From Chryseobacterium sp. ZHDP1 (GTDB taxonomy: Bacteria; Bacteroidota; Bacteroidia; Flavobacteriales; Weeksellaceae): a stretch of DNA of 64,000 nt. Positions 23,911 to 32,184 of the stretch are shown piece by piece. The stretch is taken from positions 744,001-808,000 of the forward strand of contig NZ_CP075682.1 of the NCBI RefSeq assembly GCF_018603435.1, in the 5' to 3' direction. Made by a program: the position numbers and the translations under genes. The notes beneath the pieces were generated by a model. That model was given only the letters and a program-made list of their open reading frames with translations, ran no database searches and had not been told where the DNA came from. Each line of letters starts with the position of its first letter. Position 1 is the stretch's first letter.

Positions 23911-25788
23911 TCACGAAAAATCCGAATCTTCATTCGTTACTTTTACCAGATATTCAATTCCGTCGATAGCTTTGGAAATAATCTGGTTTCTTAAAACATT
24001 CGCCATATTTTCCCAGTAAGCTCTTCCGTAGAAAGAATAATTCTGCGGAATGATTTCTACCTCAACCGTTCGGATGAAACCTTCTTTCGGTTTATTGCTG
24101 ATCATTGTTCCGCGGGTTACCTTTACCTCTTTCAGTTCGTCTTTCAAAACCATTCGGCAATAGTTTTTCACGTCTTCCAGAGAAATAATCTTATCTCTTG
24201 TGGTTAAAGCATATTTATAAGTCTGAATACTGTCGGTTCCTTTCTGCTCTTCCGCGCCGCCTATCGTTTCCGTTAAAAGCACCAGCGTCTGCGATTTCAA
24301 CTGATTCGAAAGTTCCGTTCCGGGACGCATATGATTGGCTAATGTAGAATGGGTGATCCAGAATGAAGCATACGTGTGATCTGTTTTATCAACAGGCTCC
24401 ATAATCACATAGTTCAGCTCCTGTTTAATGCTTCCTTTGGCATTGTTGACTTTCTGAACCATGGATTTCATTTTGTCGGACATTTCACTGAGAACGCCTT
24501 TCACATTATCACGGTTCAGTAAAGAGAAGGCTGCAATTTCGTCTCTAGTGAGTTCCAGAACATTGGCAATCATATCAACGGCATTTCTGTTCGTAAAACG
24601 CTCCATTCCGCCCTTTCTTACCGTGTATAATCCTTTTCGAAGATCGTCATTTGGGGTGAAAGGAATTTCGGTGTATTTTCTTCCGTCACCGTCCTGAACC
24701 TCATCTACATACAGAAAATGTTCGCCTTCATCCGTTACGAGAGGAATATTGTTTCCCATGATGTCTAAGCTGTATTCCGTTTTTTTCCAGCCGCGGTTGT
24801 AGATCGGGAAAGCATTCAAAACAAAGGAAAAATTATCCAGAATTTCAGCGGAAAATTGTGGCGGAAATTCGAAAGTAAGCCACAGATAACGTTTTCCGTC
24901 GATGTATTTTGTAATTTCTTCTTTATAATCTACATAGCTGAGATTTTCTGGAAGCTGTCCCTGTTCTGAAAATAATGAGGCTGAAAGTCCTGAAATCTCA
25001 ATGAATTTATGATGATACACACTTTTGATGTCTTCAATAATTTTATTCTGAATAGACTGTTCGCGGAACATCTGCTCATATCCTTCTGCCGGATTGTTTT
25101 TATAATAAGTTAAACCTTCTTTTACAAATAACGGATTTCCGTTGGACGAAACCGTAATGTAAGGCAATAATTTATAGGTAAAATCAAGATGTTCGAAAGC
25201 AGGATTTGAACAGTAAATGCTTACATTTTTAGGAAAAGTTTCGTTTGAGTATTTTGAAACATCAATTCCGATGGTCACTTTACGGTAATCTTCCGGTCTT
25301 CCCTGAAATCTTGCAATGGGAATTTTATTCAGCAGGTCATCAATTCCGTAGCAGGTGTTTCCTACAAACATGATGGCGGTCTGTATTTTGTTGATTCTGA
25401 TATTTCCAATTGGCGTAAAAGGAATATTGATCTGCTTATCCGATTCTGATTTTATGGTGGAAGTCATCTGTTTTTTAAAGAAAAACTCGGTATGCTCCAA
25501 TAAAATTTCAGACGGTTCATAAGGTTGTGTAAATGCAATTGCATGAGACGGAATCGGATGTGTATAAATGGAAGGCGTTAATAATTTTGCCAGTTTTTCT
25601 AAAATTCTTGCGTTAACGGTCTGTATTTCGTTATTCGCTTTGAAAACCTCTGTGCTGAACGCATCAATTAATAATTTAACGAACGGATCAAGAGATTGCG
25701 GACTTTTCAGACCCCATACTTTCGTGGCATTCTGAAGCATCCTCGCTTTTACGGATTCTTTGGAATAAATATTCTGTTCTAAATTCAT
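23911..25788 (-). CDS. tssF: Type VI secretion baseplate protein TssF (Bacteroidetes type)
   Basis: A 625-residue TssF/VasA-like baseplate wedge protein of the Bacteroidetes T6SS (subtype iii). It begins with ENIYSKESVKARMLQNATKVW and has the family segment DPFVKLLIDAFSTEVFKANNEIQTVNARILEKLAKLLTP. The long middle is beta-rich, and the C-terminal region reads DVKNYCRMVLKDELKEVKVTRGTMI. TssF forms the wedge with TssE, TssG and TssK around the contractile tail. It lies 24 bp after tssE. No sheath, Hcp, VgrG, ClpV or membrane-complex gene follows; the next gene is on the far side of a MITE. Confidence 0.85.
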   Translation of the reverse strand: MNLEQNIYSKESVKARMLQNATKVWGLKSPQSLDPFVKLLIDAFSTEVFKANNEIQTVNARILEKLAKLLTPSIYTHPIPSHAIAFTQPYEPSEILLEHTEFFFKKQMTSTIKSESDKQINIPFTPIGNIRINKIQTAIMFVGNTCYGIDDLLNKIPIARFQGRPEDYRKVTIGIDVSKYSNETFPKNVSIYCSNPAFEHLDFTYKLLPYITVSSNGNPLFVKEGLTYYKNNPAEGYEQMFREQSIQNKIIEDIKSVYHHKFIEISGLSASLFSEQGQLPENLSYVDYKEEITKYIDGKRYLWLTFEFPPQFSAEILDNFSFVLNAFPIYNRGWKKTEYSLDIMGNNIPLVTDEGEHFLYVDEVQDGDGRKYTEIPFTPNDDLRKGLYTVRKGGMERFTNRNAVDMIANVLELTRDEIAAFSLLNRDNVKGVLSEMSDKMKSMVQKVNNAKGSIKQELNYVIMEPVDKTDHTYASFWITHSTLANHMRPGTELSNQLKSQTLVLLTETIGGAEEQKGTDSIQTYKYALTTRDKIISLEDVKNYCRMVLKDELKEVKVTRGTMISNKPKEGFIRTVEVEIIPQNYSFYGRAYWENMANVLRNQIISKAIDGIEYLVKVTNEDSDFS

Positions 25789-25812
25789 AGGATTAGGTGG
25801 TGGTTATAGAAT

Positions 25813-26253
25813 TTAATCAATCGACATCGGACTCAGGAAAAGCTCTGTAGAAAAGCTGAAACGTTCTCCGGAATGCTCCATTTTGGCATTGATGGCGATT
25901 TTTACCTTTTTTTTTATTTCGGTATGTTCTTTTGTGTCGTAGCTGTGTTCTACGATCTGGATGTGTGCATCGATTTGCGGCTGAACGATTCTGGGTTCGT
26001 ATTCCTGAATCTGTCTTTTGAGGCTTTTAATGAAAACAGCTTCCCAGACTGCGCTTGTAATGCCGTTATCGAATTCAAGATTCCAGACGTCGTTTCCGTA
26101 ATTTTCATCGTATCTGTTTTCGCCTTTTTTGGTGGTGATGAGCAGCATAATATTGTGTGCGATGCTTTCTCCCATGTCGCAGGTTTCTATGCTTCCTCCT
26201 TCCGTCATTAAAGTCGACGGAACAAAAGGCATTCTGTAATTCGGTGTGTCCAT
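25813..26253 (-). CDS. tssE: Type VI secretion baseplate protein TssE (gp25-like)
   Basis: A 146-residue gp25-like lysozyme-fold wedge protein. The GPW/gp25 core runs from about residue 24 to 120: CDMGESIAHNIMLLITTKKGENRYDENYGNDVW, with the EARFDP-like motif represented by NRYDENYG and WEAVFIKSLKRQIQEYEPRI after it. It nucleates the sheath at the baseplate and pairs with TssF, whose gene follows at once. A strong AAGGAG ribosome site precedes the ATG, unusual for this group. The remaining T6SS genes must be elsewhere. Confidence 0.85.
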   Translation of the reverse strand: MDTPNYRMPFVPSTLMTEGGSIETCDMGESIAHNIMLLITTKKGENRYDENYGNDVWNLEFDNGITSAVWEAVFIKSLKRQIQEYEPRIVQPQIDAHIQIVEHSYDTKEHTEIKKKVKIAINAKMEHSGERFSFSTELFLSPMSID

Positions 26254-26437
26254 GATTTCTCCTTCTTAATTTTTTACTTCATTGAACTCAATTCTTTGAA
26301 ATATACTACCAAATTAATCATTTTTAAGGAAAAAAAGGAGATAATATGATTGATTATTGTTTAAATTTTTCTTTTTTAAATAGGCATTGGCTTGAAATTA
26401 CATGAATTAATAAAAGATCAAACAGATTTTTGATTTT

Positions 26438-26500
26438 AAACTACCCCGTCAAAAATTTTGTTGAAATTTTTGCCACCCCTCCGAAGGAGGGGAATTTTTA
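26438..26500. repeat. Bipartite hairpin repeat, copy 1
   Basis: ACCCCGTCAAAAATTTT leads into a first hairpin (CAAAAATTT / AAATTTTTG) and then a second (CCCCTCC-GAA-GGAGGGG) followed by AATTTTT. Two more copies lie at 26997-27060 and 27318-27379. The second hairpin with its T tract could act as an intrinsic terminator. Confidence 0.75.
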
Positions 26501-26570
26501 GAGCCTTAAAACTTAAGGATCAGTTGCCTACAATATTCATGTACGATGGCTTCCAATAAATTGAGAAATA

Positions 26571-26966
26571 CTTCCTGAGAACTTCGGAGGTTTAAAACAG
26601 GGTTGTTTGTAATCAACGGAGAAGTTCTGTGGTTTCCTGCAAACTGCGGGAGACTTCCGGAGAACTCCGGAGATTTAAAGCAGGGTTGTTTGTAATCAAC
26701 GGAGAAGTTCTGTGGTTTCCTGCAAACTACGGGAGATTTCCGGAGAACTCCGGAGATTTAAAACAGGGTTGTTTGTAATCAACGGAGAAGTTCTGTGATT
26801 TCCTGCAAACTGCGGGAGACTTGCGGAGAACTCCGGAGATTTAAAACAGGGTTGTTTGTAATCAACGGAGAAGTTCTGTGGTTTTCTGCAAGCTGCGGGA
26901 GACTTCCGGAGAACTACGGAGGTTTAAAACAGAGTTGTTTGTAATTAACGGAGAAGTTCTGTGGTT
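26571..26966. repeat. 83-bp tandem repeat array, about 4.8 units
   Basis: Units begin at 26571, 26654, 26737, 26820 and 26903, exactly 83 bp apart, with a few substitutions between units. Each contains the 14-bp palindrome CCGGAGAACTCCGG or a variant, and the phrase GGTTGTTTGTAATCAACGG. Since 83 is not a multiple of three, it does not encode a protein repeat. The array is bracketed by bipartite hairpin repeats and lies between tssE and the permease gene. Function is unknown; the number of units may vary between strains. Confidence 0.9.
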
Positions 26967-26996
26967 TTGAATGTTTTTAAATGATTTGGTTTTTCT

Positions 26997-27060
26997 AAAC
27001 CACCCCGTCAAAAATTTTAATAAAATTTTTGCCACCCCTCCAAAGGAGGGGAATCTTTCG
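26997..27060. repeat. Bipartite hairpin repeat, copy 2
   Basis: Same layout as copy 1: ACCCCGTCAAAAATTTT, hairpin CAAAAATTTT/AAAATTTTTG, then CCCCTCC-AAA-GGAGGGG and a T-rich end. It closes the right side of the tandem array. Confidence 0.75.
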
Positions 27061-27132
27061 GGGTTTCTGATTTAATTTTTTCTGTTTTTGATGGATGTAG
27101 TGGACAAAAATTGAAATTATACAGAAAAATCC

Positions 27133-27198
27133 TAGCCCAGATTGCAATGAAAATCCTTTTTGAAAAAAAGATTGTAATGGAAAGCTGGAAAAAGCTCC
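27133..27198. repeat. Structured repeat (AGCCCCGATTGC ... AGCTCC family), copy 2
   Basis: A short version: TAGCCCAGATTGCAATGA, a small A/T hairpin, then AATGGAAAGCTGGAAAAAGC and TCC. Relative to copy 1 the outer stem changes from CCCG/CGGG to CCAG/CTGG, a compensated pair. A frame running across this copy is not a credible gene. Confidence 0.7.
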
Positions 27199-27317
27199 AA
27201 AAAAAAGCTGCCCGACTTTGCGAACTGCTTTATATGATTATTTCTTTTTGGCAAGACGGATATATTGGAAAGGAGGAGTTCTTTGGATTTGAATACTTTT
27301 TGAATTATTCGAACTTT

Positions 27318-27379
27318 AAAACCACCCCGTCAAAAATTTAATTAAATTTTTGCCACCCCTCCAAGAGAGGGGAATTTTT
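27318..27379. repeat. Bipartite hairpin repeat, copy 3
   Basis: ACCCCGTCAAAAATTTA, hairpin CAAAAATTTAATTAAATTTTTG in shortened form (arms CAAAAATTTA and TAAATTTTTG), then CCCCTCC-AAGA-GAGGGG and AATTTTTG. Confidence 0.72.
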
Positions 27380-27419
27380 GACTTTAGGGGTTATTTTTGA
27401 TTTGGGGTTGACAAAAAAT

Positions 27420-27449
27420 AAAAGCTGCCCAGATTGACGAACAGCTTTT
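27420..27449 (-). terminator. Terminator of the amino-acid permease gene
   Basis: AAAAGCTG and CAGCTTTT pair across a 14-nt loop; on the minus strand the stem is followed by TATTTTTTG. It overlaps the end of the permease gene region by only a few bases after the stop. Confidence 0.7.
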
Positions 27450-27453
27450 CAAT

Positions 27454-28869
27454 TTATTTTTCAGTTTTTTTATTCATATTAATGAGATAATACACGGGAA
27501 GTCCGAGTAAAACCATGAGAAAACCGGGCCATGTATACTGCTGTTTGTAGATGAGCAATAAGATACAGAAACCTGTCCCGATCAATAAATAAATAATCGG
27601 AGTCACCGGATACAGCCATGTTTTGTAAGGTCTTTCCAGATTGGGCTGTTTTATTCTCAGGTAAATAACGCCGAAAACGGTAATCATGTAAAATAAAACG
27701 ATCACAAAAGAGATCATATCCAGCAAATTGCCGTACTGTCCGCTTAAACATAAAATGGAAGCCCAGATTCCCTGCATCCAGAGTGCATTTGCGGGCACAT
27801 TGTTTTTGTTGTTCTGCTCTGCCTGTCTGAAAAACATTCCGTCTTTTGCCATCGTCTGAAACACTCTTGCTCCGGCTAAGATGAGTCCGTTATTGCATCC
27901 GAAAGTAGAAATCATCACCAAAACCGCAATAATTGCCGTTCCTGCATTTCCGAAAATGAAGTGTGAAGCAGCCACCGCTACCCTGTCGTTTTCCGCAAAG
28001 GCAATGGAATCTCTGTCTAAAGCGTTCAGGTAAACGTAATTGACGGCGATGTACAAAATCATAACGGCAGTTGTTCCGTAGATCATAGATTTTACAACAT
28101 TCTTCTTTGGATTTTCAATTTCTCCGGAAACAAAGGTTACACTTTCCCACGCTACCGAACTGAAAACGGAACCTACCATTGCTGCGGCAATTCCGCCCAG
28201 TAAAGTCATTCCGCCAATGGGTTCCCAGCCTTCTTTCAGAAAATTTCCTGAAATGTCTTTTTTAAGGTTGCTGAAAGCCTCATATCCAAAGCTGAAATTA
28301 TCCGTTAAATGCGAAATATCCACCAGAATAAATCCTGTAGCAATAAGACCGAGTAATGCTATGATTTTGGAGCCTGTAAAGATATTCTGTAATAATTTTC
28401 CGCTTTCAACGCCTCTTGTGTTGAGCTGGGTTAATAAAATGATAGTAGCAATTGCTAAAATCTGGATCCATGTAATTTTAAATTCGCCACTCTGGAAAAT
28501 CGGAGCTGCATCATTTAAAGCGGGAACAAGATAAGCAGTAAATTTCCCGAAAGCCATTGCCACGGCAGCAATTGTTCCGGTCTGAATGACCGTAAACAAT
28601 CCCCATCCATATAAAAAGCCCATTTTTCTTCCGAAAATTTCTTTGAGATAGGTGTATTGTCCTCCCGCTTTTGGAAACATTGCCGAAAGCTCTCCGTAAC
28701 TGATAGCTGCGGCAACGGTCATGACTCCCGTAATAATCCAAACCACGATTACCCAGAATCCTGAGCCAAGGTTCCGCATCATATCTGCGGCAACAATAAA
28801 AATTCCGCTTCCGATCATGGATCCCATTACCAGCATAATGGCATCCCAAAGTTTTAGTTTTTTCTGCAT
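27454..28869 (-). CDS. APC-family amino-acid permease
   Basis: A 471-residue amino acid-polyamine-organocation transporter with 12 predicted membrane helices. The consensus start is seen in LKLWDAIMLVMGSMIGSGIF, with the GSGIF helix-break of the LeuT fold, then YGELSAMFPKAGGQYTYLKEIFGRKMGFLYGW in helix 3 and VAWESVTFVSGEIENPKKNV in helix 6-7. It is closest in feel to the LAT/serine-threonine exchanger-like group, but the substrate cannot be told. It is a single-gene unit with its own promoter box and terminator; a second frame over the same bases is a shadow. Confidence 0.92.
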   Translation of the reverse strand: MQKKLKLWDAIMLVMGSMIGSGIFIVAADMMRNLGSGFWVIVVWIITGVMTVAAAISYGELSAMFPKAGGQYTYLKEIFGRKMGFLYGWGLFTVIQTGTIAAVAMAFGKFTAYLVPALNDAAPIFQSGEFKITWIQILAIATIILLTQLNTRGVESGKLLQNIFTGSKIIALLGLIATGFILVDISHLTDNFSFGYEAFSNLKKDISGNFLKEGWEPIGGMTLLGGIAAAMVGSVFSSVAWESVTFVSGEIENPKKNVVKSMIYGTTAVMILYIAVNYVYLNALDRDSIAFAENDRVAVAASHFIFGNAGTAIIAVLVMISTFGCNNGLILAGARVFQTMAKDGMFFRQAEQNNKNNVPANALWMQGIWASILCLSGQYGNLLDMISFVIVLFYMITVFGVIYLRIKQPNLERPYKTWLYPVTPIIYLLIGTGFCILLLIYKQQYTWPGFLMVLLGLPVYYLINMNKKTEK

Positions 28870-28885
28870 AATTGATTGTAGATTC

Positions 28886-28893
28886 CAAATATA
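28886..28893 (-). promoter_or_regulatory. Promoter -7 box of the permease gene
   Basis: CAAATATA is TATATTTG on the minus strand, a perfect TAnnTTTG box 17 bp before the ATG. Confidence 0.5.
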
Positions 28894-28955
28894 AATAATT
28901 ATAGGATTATTTTCTGTTTTATTTAATATTCGCCGGATTTTTCTGTAAATTGATA

Positions 28956-29233
28956 TTTAACGCAATGACCGCAAGATTTTTATTAAAATAACATTAATTA
29001 TTTTTGGTTCGCAAGGGTGCTTCGACAGGCTCAGCATAAACTATTCACTCAGCGAATGATAAAAATGCATAAAAGAGTTTTTCAATTTTTTGCGTGCTGA
29101 TAGTTTATAAAATCAAGGCACTTCAATATTATTTTCAAAATAAAATTCTGCTATCACTTGCTGAGTGAAACGCCTTTGCGAACGGAATTTTTTCAAAGCT
29201 AATCCTGTTTATCTTTGCGAACTCTGCGTTAAA
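28956..29233. repeat. Large palindromic element, copy A (278 bp)
   Basis: The outer ends are TTTAACGCA and TGCGTTAAA. Inner arms GTTCGCAAGGGTG and CGCCTTTGCGAAC, plus CACTCAGCGAATGATA and TATCACTTGCTGAGTG, nest inside. It carries an extra 25-bp insert (CTTCGACAGGCTCAGCAT and a few more bases) in the left arm that copy B lacks. It is followed 19 bp later by copy B in the same orientation. Confidence 0.75.
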
Positions 29234-29252
29234 TAATTTTTGATTGCAATGA

Positions 29253-29504
29253 TTTAACGCAATGCTCACAAGGTTTTATTAAAAACAACATTGATTATTT
29301 TTCCGTTCGCAATGGTGTTTCACTCAGCGAATGATAAAAATATATAATTGATATTTAATTTTTTTTATATGATAATGTATTGAAATTAAGGCGTCTAAAA
29401 ATTGTTTTCAAAATATAAGTTCGCTATCATTTGCTGAGTGAAACACCATTGCGAACGGAATTTTTTCAAAGTTTATCCTATTATCTTTGCGAACCCCGCG
29501 TTAA
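29253..29504. repeat. Large palindromic element, copy B (252 bp)
   Basis: Same ends and layout as copy A. Its inner arms are almost perfect: 34 of 35 bases pair between CCGTTCGCAATGGTGTTTCA (continuing to 29334) and its partner near 29419-29459. It lies 82 bp upstream of the DUF4920 promoter. Neither copy contains a gene, and together they explain the long gap between the permease and DUF4920 genes. Confidence 0.78.
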
Positions 29505-29585
29505 AAACGTATAACAAAGCTAGTCTTAATAAAATGCATTCAAATTCTGAAAGATTAAACCTGTTTTTTATCAAATTTTTAATGT

Positions 29586-29615
29586 TTGCTGTTCAGAATT
29601 TTATTATTACTTTTG
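29586..29615 (+). promoter_or_regulatory. Promoter of the DUF4920 gene
   Basis: TTG at 29586-29588, a 19-bp spacer and TACTTTTG at 29608-29615 match the flavobacterial consensus in both parts. The start falls about 10 bp before the ATG. Confidence 0.75.
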
Positions 29616-29630
29616 AGAAAAATAATTCAA

Positions 29631-30137
29631 ATGAAATTCAAAGCGATAATATTTGCTGTAGCCGTGAGTGCTTCGTCTTTAGCTTTTGCACAGGAAACAA
29701 AAAAATTCGGACCTCCTGCAGGGAATGCTCTTGTAGGTGATGTTTACGGTGGCGGAGTTGCTTCAAATGTAGAATCTAAAGCAATTTCTGTAGATAAGCT
29801 GAGCAAAAAGCTTAAAAAAGATAAAAAAGTAGAAAACGTTGCCGTAAAAGGGAAAGTAACAGACGTTTGCGATAAAAAAGGATGTTGGTTAACAATCCAG
29901 ACGGAAGATAACTCTCAGTTTTTTGTAAAAATGAAGGATTATGCATTCTTTGTTCCTACTGCTTTAAAAGGGAAAACTGTTGTTATGGACGGAACTGCAG
30001 AAAGAAAAATTACTTCTGTAGACGAGCAAAAACATTATGCGGAAGATGCTAAAAAGCCTCAATCTGAAATCGATGCGATCAAAGCTCCGAAAGAAGAGAT
30101 CAGGTTTGTAGCCAACGGAATTAAAGTTGTAAACTAA
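29631..30137 (+). CDS. DUF4920-type secreted protein
   Basis: A 168-residue protein with a signal peptide (MKFKAIIFAVAVSASSLAFA, cut before QE). The rest matches DUF4920: AVKGKVTDVCDKKGCWLTIQTEDN is an OB-like strand pair with the CDKKGCW motif (two cysteines four residues apart), followed by FFVKMKDYAFFVPTALKGKTVVMDG. The family is periplasmic or lipoprotein-linked and of unknown role; the CxxxxC motif suggests a redox or metal site. The longer frame upstream overlaps the promoter, so this ATG is preferred. Confidence 0.82.
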   Translation: MKFKAIIFAVAVSASSLAFAQETKKFGPPAGNALVGDVYGGGVASNVESKAISVDKLSKKLKKDKKVENVAVKGKVTDVCDKKGCWLTIQTEDNSQFFVKMKDYAFFVPTALKGKTVVMDGTAERKITSVDEQKHYAEDAKKPQSEIDAIKAPKEEIRFVANGIKVVN

Positions 30138-30217
30138 TTTTCTGTTTTCAATGAAATGAAGGATCTGTAATTGTACAGACTTCCTTTCTGAATGAACAGT
30201 CAATTCATATAAAACAA

Positions 30218-30242
30218 AAGCGGAATCATTATGGTTCCGCTT
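30218..30242. terminator. Bidirectional terminator between DUF4920 and M14 genes
   Basis: AAGCGGAA and TTCCGCTT pair perfectly around a 9-nt loop, with A and T tails on either side. It separates two convergent genes. Confidence 0.85.
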
Positions 30243-30251
30243 ATTTTATTT

Positions 30252-31361
30252 TCAGTCTTCTATTGTAAAATTGACTTCTGCATCCAGTTTTGGATATTTT
30301 GTTTCTGAGACAAATTTCTTTCCGGTACAGTCGATTTCGAGCCAGCCTTTTTTCTTCTTCACGTCTCCCACTTCCATGACAAAAGGAATAAAAGAGATTT
30401 CATCTTTTCCTTCTTCTTTTATTTCACGGTACTGAACCGCTACGTCTAAAATACATTCATGATCTGTATTCAGCTTTACATTTCTGTAAATGATATCATA
30501 GTGTGTTTCTCTGTTCTCCGGAATTTCGAGATAGATTTCCCAGCCTGTGGTTTCGGAATTTAATTCTGAAATGGCTTTTAACGCATAATATAAAGCAACC
30601 GTGTAATATTTTCGGGTTCCCTTTCTGGTATAGTCGTCTACAAAATGTCCGCCTTCAAATAAAATCGTAGGCATTCCTGCTTTAATAAAATTATCGCCTG
30701 TGGAAGTCGGATAAAATTCATCAGAATATCTTCCGATCTGGTTCGGGATTAATTCTTTCAGATGATTATAAATTTCTGCAATTACCGCCATGCATTTTTT
30801 CCGGTTTTCAGTTATAGTTCTTTCAACATTTTCTGAGGGAGCCAAAAAAGACAACGTTGCCGGATGAATTCCGTCTGTCGTAAAAATTGTTCTCTGCTCA
30901 TGAAGATTCAGCGCATAATCATATTTTTTCGAAGCCACCGTATTTTTTAAGAATTTGATTTCTTTACTGGCTTCGTTATGAAAGTCTCTGTTCAGATCTA
31001 TATCGACTGCATTTAATCTTGTCCATTTTTCGGATCCGTCGGGATTTAGCATAAAAATAAACTCAAGCTGAATTTTACTGAACAATTCTTCTTTCAACTC
31101 CGGTGCTTTATCTAAAGAAAAAAGCAAATCGAGCATCGCATGTGTTGCGTTAGATTCATTGCCGTGCATTTGCGACCAGGCAAGAATATTAATGTTTCCT
31201 GTTCCGACTGTTAACTTATAAATAGGTTTTTCTAAATAAGACGATCCGATCTGTTTTATATGATCACTGAGATTGTTTTGTAGGTAAGAAAATAATTTTT
31301 CAGGGGAAATATAGCGATTTGGGAAATTTGGATTTTGTAAATAGATGTGTTCGAAATTCAT
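30252..31361 (-). CDS. M14-family zinc carboxypeptidase
   Basis: A 369-residue protein of peptidase family M14. Zinc ligands are His66 and Glu69 in QMHGNES and His154 in LNLHEQ. NRDFHNEA holds the substrate-binding Asn/Arg pair, and the general base is the Glu of ILFEGGHF. There is no signal peptide, so it is probably cytoplasmic, like the DUF2817/AGBL-related single-domain group. A C-terminal domain of about 110 residues with beta strands follows (ETHYDIIYRNVKLNTDHECI). Likely substrates are short peptides or modified peptidoglycan fragments, but this is unproved. Confidence 0.88.
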   Translation of the reverse strand: MNFEHIYLQNPNFPNRYISPEKLFSYLQNNLSDHIKQIGSSYLEKPIYKLTVGTGNINILAWSQMHGNESNATHAMLDLLFSLDKAPELKEELFSKIQLEFIFMLNPDGSEKWTRLNAVDIDLNRDFHNEASKEIKFLKNTVASKKYDYALNLHEQRTIFTTDGIHPATLSFLAPSENVERTITENRKKCMAVIAEIYNHLKELIPNQIGRYSDEFYPTSTGDNFIKAGMPTILFEGGHFVDDYTRKGTRKYYTVALYYALKAISELNSETTGWEIYLEIPENRETHYDIIYRNVKLNTDHECILDVAVQYREIKEEGKDEISFIPFVMEVGDVKKKKGWLEIDCTGKKFVSETKYPKLDAEVNFTIED

Positions 31362-31380
31362 ATAAATAGTTTACAATAGT

Positions 31381-31388
31381 CAAATTTA
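31381..31388 (-). promoter_or_regulatory. Promoter -7 box of the M14 peptidase gene
   Basis: CAAATTTA is TAAATTTG on the minus strand (TAnnTTTG), 20 bp before the ATG. Operator-like site A at 31414-31427 would lie about 45 bp upstream of its start. Confidence 0.5.
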
Positions 31389-31413
31389 AGTCTTTTTTAT
31401 GGAAAAAATAAAT

Positions 31414-32165
31414 TTTACATTTGTGAAATAATTAAACATATTGATATGACAAAATGTCTGTTGATAAAATTGTGGATTGAGAATAATTTAATACGAAATA
31501 CATAAATTATTTAATTTGAGTAACTTATGGAATTTAACTCAATAATTATTTCAATATTACTTTAAGTGTTGAAAACCTTCATTACAGAAAAATATTTAGA
31601 AATAGTTTAAACAAAATTATTGTTGAAAACTTCGAATAAAATATTATATACAAATGTAAATAGTTGGAAAACGCAGTCTTTTATTAAATTATTTCTGTTT
31701 TTAATTTCAGAAATTTAATCTGGTAATTCTTAAAAAAGATCAATAACCATATTTTACATTAAATAATACAAAACCCAGTCCAAATGCGTTTGAAAGCTAT
31801 ATTTTACAAAAGTAAAACGTTCTTTTTACCCTATTATAAGGCATTTATCTGTTATTTTAAGTACATTATCTGTATTTGCTTATACAGTGTATTAAACCGC
31901 AACAAAATTATGTTTATTACATCAATAATGGTATTTATATGAACATAACTTATCAATAAGTTATCGACGATTCCAGTCAGATTTTATTGATTTTAATGAT
32001 TTAAGTGTGGATAAACTTTTGTAAAATTTAGAATTAGTATTTTATTAATTATATAAAACGATTGTTTTCAAACAGTTATGTAGTTTACAAATGTATTTCA
32101 CTTCAATTTACATTTGTTTATTATATTAATTTGCATTTGTAAATTTATTTATTTACATTTGTAAC
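31414..32165. promoter_or_regulatory. Six TTTACA-NN-TGTAAA palindromes, the last four helically phased
   Basis: Sites at 31414-31427, 31647-31660, 32084-32097, 32107-32120, 32130-32143 and 32152-32165 all fit TTTACA-NN-TGTAAA with up to three mismatches. The last four start 23, 23 and 22 bp apart, two helical turns, and end 19 bp before the XRE gene's ATG. The centre sequence TACATTTG also looks like a -7 box, so a bound protein would hide the promoter. The rest of the 823-bp gap is A/T-rich with nothing else visible. Confidence 0.7.
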
Positions 32166-32184
32166 ACGTTTTAATAATGGTTCT

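Noticed and set aside
26571..26966. Possible CRISPR array
   Set aside because: The 83-bp units are contiguous and nearly identical with no unique spacers, and no cas genes are nearby.
27111..27341. Plus-strand frame of 76 codons between repeats
   Set aside because: Most of it is copy 2 of the structured repeat; no start signal or conserved motif.
27479..28888. Overlapping frames inside the permease gene (90, 66 and 125 codons)
   Set aside because: They are alternative frames of the permease coding region and show no family motifs.
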